The position numbers and the translations under genes were made by a program. Below are positions 33,262 to 45,500 of a stretch of 64,000 nt of DNA, piece after piece. Numbering within the stretch: the first letter of the stretch is position 1; every line of letters starts with the position of its first letter. The notes beneath the pieces were generated by a model, which saw only the letters and a program-made list of their open reading frames with translations, had not been told where the DNA came from and did no database searches. Source of the DNA: Vitellaria paradoxa (lineage: Eukaryota > Streptophyta > Magnoliopsida > Ericales > Sapotaceae); assembly GCA_019916065.1 (NCBI GenBank), contig CM034243.1:1736001-1800000 (forward strand), given 5' to 3'.

Positions 33262-35868
33262 ATGGATAGTCAGGAGACTCAGGACGAGGATCCATCGATA
33301 CCGATGTTTAAGAAGCCGAGCGTGAACGTGTATCGGTTTGGGAACGGGCCGCCTTCGTTGCAACCATCGGGTTGGTTCGAAATTCGCCTGTTCTACGTCC
33401 GCGTCGCGCCGTGCGCCGTCGAGACTGTGCCGGGCCACCTCACGCTTCGCCACCTGCGCCGCGAAGTCGGGGTTTCGTTGGAAATCAATGGCGCTCGCAT
33501 AAGGGCATCGGAAGCGACGTCTTTGACGCTCCGTCGCGACCGTCTCGATAAGGAGTCATCGGAGGTCACGTATGTGAGTACCGACAGCGTGAAGGTTACC
33601 GGGGCGGTTGAGTTTGAGGTGTACTCGGAGGAGAAGATGATATTGTGTGGGTCTTTGGAAAGAATGGGGGCTGCTTGGAGTAATGGTAGTGTGGGGTTGG
33701 AAAACGATCCGAAGACTGGTTGGAGTATGGATTGCTATACGGCAGCATCTATTGCTAGTTTGGGGTCAGCATTTTTCCAGCCAAAATTTGGATTTTCAGC
33801 GCCGTCGTTTGAGGTTTATATTGCTGGCTGTTGTTCGGGGGTGCCCGTGATTCTAACGAAGACAATTCTATTTAGCCCGAGGAGGAAACCGATGAGACAG
33901 GGCGCGCTTGATGCTATTCCGGAGGATGAAGTGATTGGGAAAGAGCAGGAGGACAATAATCGTTTTCATCAGCAGAGGAAAGTGCAGGTAGTGTGATCTT
34001 GTTCTGGTCCAATTTTATTGCTCTGTGGTTTATTTGTTTTTTTGAATATCTGAATGATAAATAGGGAATCTATGCTACTTTTGTTGTTTGTTCGAAACTG
34101 GTGTTCATTTGGGTATTTAGTAAAGGGGGTAGTTGATCCTGTTGTGCTATTGTTCCATTAGCATGCATGAATCTTGGGCATTTTAATGTGAAACGGGAGG
34201 AGAAGGTTGCTACATGATAGAAATTATTGGACGATGACTTGGTTTATGTTCAAATTGCTTCAGAAACTATTCTGTTTAGATTATAAATTCAATTCTCAGT
34301 GGAATTTGTAATTTGTGAAATTGATGTGGCCTTTTGAATATTTTATTTTTCATAAAAACAAAATGCAAAATTGAAAGAAGATCATATGTATAGTATCATA
34401 TGCAGTGCTTGAAGGTTGACTTTGTATTAAAGGTTTTCTAGTGGGATAGGAAAAAACACGGATGCTTTGTCACAAAACATGGGTGACGTGTCAACTGTAA
34501 GATCTCTATCAGTTAAAGTAGAGGTTATCGGTTTGAACTATCTTGATTTTAACTGGCTCTTGATTTTGGTGGGCTGAGTCACGAGCTCTAGGGATTAGTC
34601 CCACTGGAGGTGGATACCTCTAATAAAAATAAATAAAAAACTATGTGCTTTTTGTTATATTAAGATTTGCTTCTTTTGGCTGTACTTGCTGTGAGATCAA
34701 CACCATTTTAGTTATGACAAGGAAACTACATGCGGTTACCAGTGTAGTTTTTAGGTTGGCATTAATGTGTTCTCTCTTTGCTAAAAAGCAGTTTGACAAT
34801 TAGTCAAAAAATATTGCCTAGTTGTGTCATTCCTTTATTTATTGATAAATTGAGGGAGATTCATTTTCTTGGCTGGTCACTAGAAACTTGCTGTGTTTTT
34901 TTGTGGAGTGAACCAAATGTGTTGTGCCGAGTGTTTTTCCCCCTCTTGCTCACAGGGAATGATATATCTAGTTGATTGTGGGTGTTAATAACATTTAGTG
35001 ATTATAGATTGTTTTGCCTTATCATGATTAGAAGGATACTTTCGACAAGAAAACTACCATGCGGAAAGCAATTTCTTGAAGCTTGTAGCGGTATCTGATT
35101 GTATAGTTCTTACAAGCTTCAAGCCAGTTAATGAGATACCATTAATTTAAAGTTCTTATCTATGCTCTTGAGACCAGCATTTGGTGGGAAAACGCATGTA
35201 GTTTTCTCACTATTGCTCCACTCCCTTTTGGGATTCAGGATATATTTGGTTTTTTTATGATAACTAATCTCCCATCCTGTTGATGGGAGATGTTTCCTTC
35301 TGGTGTAGATTAATCATCCTCAGCTCCCTGACCACCGCAGTGACCTTAGGAAACAATAAAAGTGAATGGAATGGCTGCATGAACTCATTCTATGAGACTA
35401 TTATGATGAGATCTTATATCCCACTCTAGCTGCTTAATTTTTGTTTTCATTTTTTAAAAGTAGGCTCTTAATTATTATTATTATTGTCATCACAACAGCT
35501 TCCTATTGTATTCTAAGAGTTTTATTTATTTATTTATTTTTTTGAAATGTTTACCCTTGTGTTGGAAGCTGCACTCATCTAAAATAGCTTATATTATTTT
35601 TCTTTCATTTGAACTGTTCCACATGGGTCATCCATAGACCACAGAGGCAGAAGCCGGTGAATATGAGTTGGATGGAAAAATTGGAAACAGCTTCTATTCA
35701 GAAGATATGTATCCTAGTGAGGACGGCCAACTTTCGTGGTTCAATGCTGGTGTAAGAGTTGGCGTTGGAATAGGCCTGGGGATGTGCATTGGGGTTGGAA
35801 TTGGTGTTGGACTGCTAATGCGTTCATACCAAGCAACCACCAGGAACTTCAGGAGGAGATTTTTCTGA
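33262..35868 (+). CDS. At1g01500-type protein of unknown function with C-terminal membrane segment
   Basis: Two exons, 33262-33987 and 35638-35868, joined in phase 0, give 318 residues. Exon 1 opens MDSQETQDEDPSIPMFKKPS and contains SGWFEIRLFYVRVAPCAVET and DCYTAASIASLGSAFFQPKF. This matches my memory of the plant family represented by Arabidopsis At1g01500, which is labelled 'erythronate-4-phosphate dehydrogenase family' in databases. No dehydrogenase motif (nucleotide-binding Gly loop or catalytic residues) is visible, so that name is probably a transferred error. Exon 2 ends in WFNAGVRVGVGIGLGMCIG, a Gly/Val-rich hydrophobic segment of about 25 residues (around 277-303), followed by a basic tail RNFRRRFF, suggesting a C-terminal membrane anchor. 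Next to AN, as in Arabidopsis. The 1.65-kb intron holds a decayed SINE. Confidence 0.88.
34455..34640 (+). mobile_element. Decayed SINE-like element in the intron
   Basis: Contains gtcaactgtaagatctctat (weak box A), then agaggttatcggtttgaact (box B-like), a body ending in gggattagtcccactggagg and a tail of tggatacctctaataaaaat. This is the order found in plant tRNA-derived SINEs. No clear target-site duplication. Confidence 0.45.
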
Positions 35869-36884
35869 ACTTTATGGTAGTGAATGGTCGACGTAATTCT
35901 ATTCAGATGGTAGCGTATTTTCATTACAAAGTTGACATTGGATAAATTCCACTATTACATAAGTGCATTTATTAATCTCATTTGGAGCTCTACAAATTTA
36001 TACAAATCTCTAAAAATCTTTGCAAAATTTGAAAATTTTCTATTCATAACACAAATTACAAGACTGCAACTTTTACAAATTTATTAAAACTTTTACAACT
36101 TCGAACAACCCCATTATGAGGTCTGGAACAATGCACTTATCTAACTTATCTAGTTGTTGTATTTATCCAATGCTGAGTCTACAGTGGAAGTACACTGCGG
36201 AGTCCCCCATCTGGGTATAGAAGTGCTGTAATCCTGGGACCAGCGAAAGCTGTTCTTGCAGCTCATGCTATGTTCTAAGGTGGACACGGTGGTGCTGCAA
36301 TTCTGGGGCCAGCAAACTCTGGAGGTCACTGGAAATGTAGAGATTTTGCAAGTCTGAAATTTTGTTCGAGGATATTTGTAGATGTAACTTCTTCTCGTTC
36401 CCTTTTCTCGTGCCTAAATCAATTTTGACTCCTGTCATTGTTTCGTTCAATTCTGTAATAGCAATAAATTGGCAACTGTATAATGTTTTAAGCCAATATT
36501 GATCCTCGGGTCTTGCATTGCTGATTTCCACAGCACTTTCTCCTATTTGTGGATGCTTCTAACTCAACTTTTTTTTTTTTTGGCTGGTTTAATGTCAATT
36601 TCAGATGCTTCTTGAACTCGGAATCTCATTCAGGAAATTTGTGGTGTGATCGCCCTTTTTACTTGCATATTGTTCTTCTTCTTTGTTTTCTTTGTAATTG
36701 GATTGCCTCCTATGTTTCAATGTTGCAACAAAATAAGGCAATAACTATTTGCTATAAGAGCAGTTTGAGAACACTGTCGTTTTTCTGTTACATTTATATG
36801 TTTATGTTTTTTGTATTCTGTTATTGTTTTCTTTTTCTGAAATGAAAACTAAAATTGTGTTTAGAAATATAATTTTGTTTGCAA
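35869..36884. other. 3' flank of the At1g01500-type gene
   Basis: Positions 35978-36112 are a degraded family A MITE (catttggagctctacaaatt ... acttcgaacaacccc). Positions about 36218-36315 hold a short tandem duplication (gtgctgtaatcctgggacca and gtgctgcaattctggggcca, 64 bp apart). The rest looks like transcribed 3' sequence without a second gene. Confidence 0.4.
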
Positions 36885-38025
36885 TTATTAAGGGCTTATT
36901 TGGTTTATTTTTTTATTTTTTATTTTCTATTTTCTGTTTTGAATTCATTTTTTATTTTACGCTTTTGGAAATAAGAAAAAAGATCAAAACACATTTGGTC
37001 ACTTGTGTTTTCAAATTTTGTTTTAAAAAACAAAAAATGGACTTGCACATAAAATAAAATGACAAAAAGTCGTTTTAAGGATTTTTAATACAAAATAAAG
37101 AAAATTTTAAAATAATGAAAACAGAATATTTTTTATTTCTTTATTTTGATATTTTTAAAACATAAAATAAAAACAAAAAATAGAAAAATAAACTAAATGT
37201 CATCTAATATTTTTATTTCCATAAGATATTTAATTTTATTAGTTTTTTAAAAATTAATTGAATTTAATAAATATATTTTATATTAATTTAATTTAATTAT
37301 ATTATTTATTAAAAACAATTGAATAAAATATAAATATTATATCATTTAATCTAGAAAATATAAAATATATTACTAAAAATAATTGAATAAAATATATTCC
37401 ATAATAATTTAAATAATTTAATTATGATATTTATTAAAAATAATTTAATAAAATGCAATTCATACTAAATAAATTAATTAAAATTATATTAATTAAAATT
37501 AAATTAAATAATTAAATTATAATATTTATTAAAAATAATTTAATAAAATGTATTTATATTAATAAAATTATTTATTAAATTAAATTAATATATTTAATTT
37601 AATTATTTATTAAAATTAATTTAATAATATATATTTCTTATTAATTAAATTAACTAATTTAATTTAATTATTTATTAGAAATAAATTAATAATAGATATT
37701 ACATATTAATTTAATTTAATTATATTATTTATTAAAAATAATTTTAGTTTAATGAAATATTTGAATAAAATAATTTATTTTAATATGATGTAACAAAAAT
37801 GGATAAAGTATTAGAATTCACAAAATGTTTGCAATAGAAAAAAAAAATAGAGTGAAAACACATTTTCCTGTTTACGTTTTTCTATTTAAGTTTTTATTTT
37901 TTTGGAATTAAAAAAAGTAAATAGATTTAACAAATATATTTCTATTGTCAATTTACAAAATTATGAAAACATAAATAGAAAAATAAAAAATAAAAAATTT
38001 CCAAATGGGGTCATAGACAAGCATT
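36885..38025. mobile_element. Large AT-rich MITE-like element, family G copy 1
   Basis: Ends are agggcttatttggttt and ccaaatggggtca. The two flanking arms (about 36900-37200 and 37830-38010) are A/T homopolymer-rich. They enclose a core (37200-37760) of repeated 'attatattatttattaaaaa' and 'aatttaataaaatat' units. The arms resemble the arms of the 22.4-25.4 kb foldback element in composition and in phrases such as 'aaaacacatttggtcacttg'. Confidence 0.45.
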
Positions 38026-40285
38026 TTTATTTTTTGATTGTTTATTTTTAAGAGCGGTCACACAAAGTTTACATGTGTCACAGAAAATTGGATGGTTTTA
38101 AGTATTTAGGAAAAATTTGTAAAAGTCAATAAAAATTAAAAAAAATTATTAAAATTGGAAAAAAAAAACTTGGTAAAGCTTTATTTTATGTTTGGTGGAA
38201 TTTGGAAAAACTAAAAAGTCGGAAAAACTTCGAGAAAATTGATAAAAATTATTATTATTATTATTATTATTATAATAATGAAATATGGTGAACCAACAAA
38301 TACCACCTTAGTTTCTAAAAGAAGCTAATTAACATATAAAATAAACTCAATTTGGACCAAACTTTTATTTGCTGAGTAATTAATTTTTAAATCGAAACTC
38401 AAACCTGCCAATTTGTTAATCTCAAAAATAACCTTAAAAATTTTAAATAGATGATCTCTTATAATTTATTTATTTATTTTTTTTGTTAAATACAAAAAAT
38501 ACCATTAACCCTTGGTGCATGAGGATTAACGGAGTTTTTGATTTAAAGAAAAATAGTAAAAGCTTTATATATTTAGAATTTTAAAAATTCAATTCATTAA
38601 AATTGAATTATTTAACTAAAAGTTTATTTTTTATAATTTTCCTAAAAAATTGAAAAATGAAAAAGAAAATATTAAAGATAAAAATTAAGTAGATTAGAAA
38701 TGTCGAAAGAAATTATTCCACTATTTCTCAAAATATATATATATATATATATATATTCCATCATAGAACTCCACTCTGGATCCGTCAACACTTCTAATTG
38801 AGATACAAACGCACACTAGGCAAAGTTGTTACCATACTTTCCGCATGGTTCCCAACCAAATGCTTGAGAGTGAGATATATATATTTTTTTAATAGCAGCA
38901 GCAACAACAACAACAATGGCTGTGTTTGGTGACAAACAAAATAAAATAAAATTTTATAAATTTCTACAAATATGAATTACGAGATAGTAAAATTTAAAAT
39001 TTTCACTAATTGCACAAATTACGAGACATTTACTTTTACAATTTTATTTTATTTTGGGGTTGTTTGGTTGAAAAAAATTTGAGGAAAAAGTGCAGTAAAA
39101 GTACAAAGATGTGACATAAAGTTGATAGGTGTTAAAATTTTATTGAAAGAAAGTACAAAAAATAGTTAAATTTTGATGAATTTTGATATTTTTTGGTTGG
39201 CCAAACAGCCTCTTTATATACTTTTATACAACTCTAAACACACCAAATAATGAGTTAAAATAAATTTAATTGATATATCTGCTCACGGTAATATTGTTAG
39301 TTTTTATAGGATTACTTTTCCAATCTTGTAAAAAACATAATAAGGAAAAAAATTTATTGTATTAGAAAAACTATACATGATAGCAATAATAATTTAAAAA
39401 ATAATGAAATCAAGAAATTTAATTTTGCGATAATAAATGACCAAACTAAACTAAGCATTTTCTCACTAAGTGGGATCAGTTAAATAGATTTGACGACGCC
39501 AATCAAATCTGTACATATATCTAAGTATTATAATAATTTGAGAAAAATCAAGAGGGATATTAACAATTAAAATCATTACACGGTAACAAAGGCGAAAACA
39601 AAATGAAATAAAACAAATGAAAATAATTATATAACAGAAAATATGAAAATAAAACAAAATAATGAATTGTATTGATAGTTATTTAAATTAGAGAGTTAGA
39701 GTCCTATTCTAATTGTGTAATATTATTTTTTAAAATTTATTTAGATTTTAAATCTTATATCAGTTGATTTAATTTAAATTTTTTAATTATCATTTAATAA
39801 TACTAAATTAAGTATTAAATAGACGTAATTGCAGGTTCAACATCTGTTGAGAGCCCTATTTAGCATCTAATTATAAAAATCTATTAAAATTATACTTCAA
39901 TTACGATAATTAAATTTATATTAATTTTAATAAATATATTTATTATTTATTTGTTTTAAAGACAATAATTGATTAATAATAATCATCTTAATTTTAATAA
40001 TTGTTTTAATTTAAGATATTCATAATATTTATTTATTTTATATGTTTCACATATACATTTATTAGATAAGAGAGTATAAGAGTTCATTGAAGTATGTTAA
40101 TTATTATCATATATTCATCATATTCTTTATTTTTATCAAAGTATATTCTTTTTTTTTGGGGAGGAAACTCGTATACGAGTATGTTCATTCTTATTATTAT
40201 AAGCGATTTTGATAATAATAGATTAATCAAAATTATGTTAATTTTAATTATTGCCAAAGCTGCTCTTTTATATATATATATATAT
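38026..40285. other. Intergenic DNA with a nested MITE pair
   Basis: No gene is seen. A (TTA)n run lies near 38249-38272 and a TA run at 38732-38756. The nested MITE at 38912-39245 is listed separately. Sequence from 39250 to 40285 is plain AT-rich DNA with a TA run at 40268-40288. Confidence 0.5.
38912..39245. mobile_element. MITE family A interrupted by MITE family B
   Basis: Family A ends are gctgtgtttggtgacaaaca and tatacaactctaaacacacc. Between 'acaattttattttatttt' and 'tttatatacttttatacaac' sits a family B element (about 39057-39212, ggggttgtttggttg ... ggttggccaaacagcctc). The uninterrupted family A copy at 29452-29612 shows the pre-insertion state. Confidence 0.65.
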
Positions 40286-40290
40286 ATACA

Positions 40291-41815
40291 CTAGTGATAT
40301 GACCTGTGCAATACATGAATTTGTCACATTATATAATTAAGTTAAATGTATTATCATATATTAAAACAATTAAATTGTATAAATATATTTAAAAATAATA
40401 TATACTATTGTTTATGCAAATTCAATCTAATAATAAGCGTAAAACAAATTAAAATGTTGATACTATCAATAGTATCGATTCGATTAATTTCAAATTCTAA
40501 TAAATAAAAAGAAAAAAAAATAAAAAAAGTTAAAAAATAATAATACTTATTTATATAATTAAATAATTTTTATAATTGTTATCTCTACTCTTCTTATCAC
40601 AGTATATGTATATATATATGTATCAATTACATATAAAACTTACAAAATATATATTAATTATATATAAGAACTTTAAAAATTTTAAATTTAAATATGTATC
40701 TTGTAATTTGTAAAATCAAAAAGAAAATTGTTGCAATAAAAAGTCTCTAAGAAATTTGAAAGAAAATAAATATTCGAGTCTATTTATAGATTTTACATGT
40801 AGGAGAGTTTTATTTTATTTTAATTAGAATACTATTTTAAAATTCTATCTTATTTTGATTATAACATTGTTTTGATTGAATTGAAAGTTCAAATCCAAGA
40901 AGCGTTTGAGTGGCATTTTAATTAGATTGATTTATTCATTGTTAATTTTATTTTTTAATTTGTAATATTGTTTGATATTTTTTAATAAATAATATTACAA
41001 TATATATATAATTTTAATAAACAATATTATAATTTGATTTAAGATATCACTTATTTTGTCTAATGATATTTTGTATTATTTTATTTAATTTAATAATAAT
41101 TATTATTATATTTATTATTTTATACATAATAATTTATTAAAATTATAAATTATTAAAAATAAAAAGTTATATGATAATTAAATAGAAGTGTTATTTATTA
41201 AAAATATCAAGTGATATTCATGAACGATCTAGTTTTAATAAAATTGTGAATAAGTGATAATTATGTACAACACTAATTCTATTTAAATTATATAATTATA
41301 AATTAAGATATTTATAATTACGTTAATAAATTAAAATATTTATTTAACTGGCTATTTTTTTTACATTATTTTGTTTTATAATAATAATATTTATTATTAA
41401 AACCCTTATTTAACAGGATAAATATTTTTTTGCATTATCATGTTTAATAACAATAAAATTTTATTATGTTTTATATAATAATTTATTAAATTATAAAAAA
41501 TAAAAAATAAGAATATATTTTAAACAAAATAAAATAAAAAATAAGAAATTATGTGATAAATAAAAGTGTAAATTAAATAAAAATATCAAGTAATATTTAT
41601 GAATATTATAGTTTGAATAAAATTAAAAATTATGAATTAGCAGTAATTATATAAAATACAAATATTTTTATAAGATAATTATAATTAGATGTCACGTCAT
41701 AATTATAATGCAAGTTAAGTTCTATGTGGCGCAAGATAATTATAATTAGATGTCACGTGTCATAACTGTAGCGTAACTTAAATCTTACATGATGCAGTAG
41801 TGTTATTAGAGTCTA
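40291..41815 (-). mobile_element. Family R1 repeat, inverted copy
   Basis: The reverse complement of 1219-2802. It starts ctagtgatatgacctgtgca (the complement of the hairpin-CTAG end) and ends gatgcagtagtgttattaga|gtcta. Matching internal markers are 'tactatcaatagtatcgatt' against 'aatcgatattattgatagaa', and 'tatcaagtgatattcatgaa' against 'ttcatgaatatcacttgata'. No coding capacity. Confidence 0.5.
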
Positions 41816-42547
41816 CTTTATATATATATATGTTGAGTTTATAATGATAAAAAGTGAGATAAAATGTGATTTCGAGAAACTTTTTGCGTTTGATACACAC
41901 AATTCAAATCGCGTTTTTTTGGAGATAAATAATAAAATTTTGTTCTGACGGATTTGACTTTTGTTTGAAGGGATTCAAAATTTTAGGTAGTCATGATTTT
42001 TTTATACTACAATCCGTCCAAACAGATTGTATAAACTGTTTTGACAAAAATTGACCACATGATTCCGTCGGAATGGTTTCTACAATCCGTTGAAACAATT
42101 TTTACGACCCACAAAAAATAGTTAAAATGGGTATCATTTGATAATTTAGAAATTCATGATGAGAATGGCGAAAAAATTTTTACTATTTAATTAACCGAAT
42201 TCTAGTTATTGATTTTTTTAAAGATACTGAAATTTTTTTTGAACTTTGAAATGATAATAATATATAAATATATATAAAAATTTTTAGAGATTTTTGATAC
42301 ACCAGACGCACTCATAATATGACGTGGTATATATATATAAAATATAAATCGATATAGACGGGACAAGAAAGGAATTAAGAAATTTGCAAGGACATATGAG
42401 CGGAAGAAATGCTTTTCCTTCCGGAGCGCGGGGCCTAGGGTCTGGTGAAGCCACGAAATGCTCTGCTCCCGAAGCACTGGAACTGAAGATCGAACAGCCA
42501 CGGACAATCAGCAGAACCGCCGGAGAAAAATGCTTCTTCTGTAACCC

Positions 42548-42558
42548 TATATAAATGC
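42548..42558 (+). promoter_or_regulatory. TATA-like box upstream of ANGUSTIFOLIA
   Basis: ctatataaatg lies 49-52 bases before the first ATG (42597). A start about 30 bases downstream of the TATA box would leave a very short leader, so the in-frame ATG at 42654 (MPRHSSAVPR) is also a possible start. Confidence 0.45.
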
Positions 42559-42596
42559 CTATATGCTTGTTTATCATCACGAAGTGGTAGAATTGG

Positions 42597-45500
42597 ATGA
42601 TGAATGTGGAGAGAGAAAGAGAATCGATCTGCACCTCCAGATCTCCTCCTACAATGCCCCGCCATAGCAGCGCCGTGCCTCGTCTCCCCTTGGTGGTGAC
42701 CCTCAACTGCATCGAGGACACCGCCCTAGAGCAGGAATGCCTCGCCGGGGTCGCCGCCGTGGAGCACGTTCCTCTCAGCCGCCTCGCGGAGGCGAAGATC
42801 GAGTCTGCCGCCGCAGTCATTCTCCACTCCCTTGCCTTCCTTCCACGGGCCGCCCAGCGCCGCCTCCAGCCCTGGCAGTTAGTCCTATGCCTCGGCTCCT
42901 CCGACCGTTCTGTCGACTCCGTCCTTGCCGCCGAACTCGGCATCCACCGACTCGTCCACGTCGACGTTTCGCACGCCGAGGAGGTCGCTGACACTGTTAT
43001 GGCCCTCTTCCTTGGCCTTCTCCGCCGTACTCATCTCCTGTCCCGCCACACCCTCTTATCCTCTGGCTGGCTCGGGTCCGTCCAGCCCCTATGCCGCGGC
43101 ATGCGCCGATGCCGAGGCCTTGTTTTGGGGATCATTGGCAGATCTGCTTCTGCTAGGTCTCTGGCTACTCGAAGCTTGGCGTTTAAGATGAGTGTGCTCT
43201 ACTTCGATGTTCAAGAGGTGCGCAGTTAAGGGATCCAATATCACATGCAATCAATTCTCAACTAAAATGTACATTATTTGTTTTGCCTATGGGTCTCTTA
43301 ATAACGCAGAAAGCAACATTGCGTCGCAACTTCTCTATTGCAAATGCAAATAATTGAGTGACTCAGTGATGCTACTTTTTGTTCTTTGATGCTTTAGCGA
43401 TTTATTGCTTATCCATTTTCGATTGTTTCAGATTTACGGTACGATATGCAGTTTTGAACATCTCTGAATTTTTTTTTGTTTTTGTTTGACTTTGCTGATT
43501 CATCTGCTTCTAGTATTTAGATTCACTGGTATCAGATTGGCTAAGTGTTTTTCCCTCTCTAAAGTGCATTATTAATTGGTAAACCTCTTTGATCCACCAA
43601 ACTTCAGTCGCATAGGCATTTTCTATTACAATAGACTGCGAGTCTGCAATGATCATCATTTTATAAATCTATAAAGTAGATTTTATTTCATTTGGATTGG
43701 AAGACGATTTTCTGTTGCTTGCTCTGTAATTTTACGAAGGTTGTGATGTTATCAAAACAATTCTGCATTTCATTTAGGTTAACTGCTACCAAAAATTAAG
43801 AACATGCTTGTGGCTGTGATAGATGTTGAAGAATGAATAACAGTCACGAGGCTGAATTCCTGCTACATTAATTTCCCTAAAATTGGAGAAGAGATTGAGC
43901 TATGAAGTTAGGTTTTTGTAGTAGTTCAAATTATTATCCTTACATTTTTCAAAACCAACATAGTGTTTTATTGTGACTAAATGGATTAGAGTTGTCATCT
44001 GGAACATGAACTCTGCTGATTTTCAGAACCTATGGAAGTTTTTGGTACAATGCAACAAGTGGAGAAGAATCTTGATTTTGTGTGGACTATCTTAATTGGG
44101 AGGAGCCTCTACGGTTTATTGAAGTGTTCTTTTAGTACTTCTTGTTAAAATTATTTGTGGTAATACCCATAACAAAAATATGTTATTTTGGAAACTGGCC
44201 TTGCTTTATTTTCAGCTCTTGAATGTTTCTTCATGTCATGTATCAGATATTTGCCATCTAATATATGACTTATTCTAATTCATTTTTCCACACTTACAAA
44301 GGGAAAAGGGAAATTAAGATCCTCAATCACATTTCCTCCAGCTGCTCGGAGAATGGATACCCTTAATGATTTGCTTGCTGCAAGTGACCTTATTTCTCTC
44401 CACTGTTCTCTGACAGACGATACAATTCAAATTATTAATGCAGATTGTTTGCAGCATATAAAGCCTGGTACTTTTCAGTTTTTGTTGTGTTTGGGACATT
44501 TCTTTTAAAAAGAAGAAGTTTTGAGATCTCTCTTATTTGTGCTTACAAGGAAATACCTTGATTTGTGCAGGGGCATTTCTTGTCAATACTGGTAGCTGCC
44601 AGCTGTTGGATGATTGTGCCATAAAGCAGCTTCTGATTGATGGCACCCTTGCAGGCTGTGCTCTAGATGGGGCTGAGGGGCCACAATGGATGGAAGCATG
44701 GGTATGATGAGTAGTCTTATACTCTTAGGGTATGAATATTTTACAGGATGACATTCTTGTTGAATTGATGTTATCTTCTGGAAGGATTTTGTCATCATTT
44801 ATGGGGCTATCTGTAAACCTGTGATTGCTTGACTGATGTGTCAAAATTTATGTTCTCATGAGTTATCACTCAAAGGGTACTTTCTTCCTTTTTCTTTTGC
44901 CCTCTTTTTCATGGGAAGCTTTGTGGTCTGGTCAAACTTATAATTTTAGAAGTTGGGAATGTAAGGAGTATGAAATAAATCTTTTACTCCAATCCTGAAT
45001 GCAGCAAGTATGTCTTCCTACAGTACTTGTATTTATCTAGGAATATTTGTCAGAGATTTACACAAATTTTTTCCTTTTCTGATTCAACAATTTTTTGTGT
45101 TTGTCATATAAGAAACGACGGAGCAAAGTTCTTGTGGCTGAAACTGAAATAAGGGTATGAAAACATTAGTGGGGTTTTATACTAGGATGATTGACCATAT
45201 TAGGTGATTGATGGAAACAACTGATAGAACAGAAGAAAGACCTCCATATGGAGGAATCTTTGGAGATATTTGTGTGATGTTAGAAGCAATGTTTTGAAAA
45301 CCGGACCGTTCAGTGAACTGGGAAAAGTGATCAGGTGGACTGGTCACTAGTTCGACTGCCATCGAACCGTTATCAAACCGTGAGGTCATAAATATATTTA
45401 AAATAATTAATTTTAAAATAATATGATAAATTAATATTAATATTGCTAATAAATTATTCATCTTTGTTTTACATATTTTATTTTCAACATATGTCTAATG

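Noticed and set aside
36268..36531. 87-residue minus-strand frame after the At1g01500-type gene
   Set aside because: No similarity or splice sites recognised; contains part of a local tandem duplication. Most likely antisense to a 3' UTR.
42284..42994. 236-residue open frame on the minus strand
   Set aside because: Shadow of GC-rich ANGUSTIFOLIA exon 1 and its promoter. The plus-strand frame is the conserved one.
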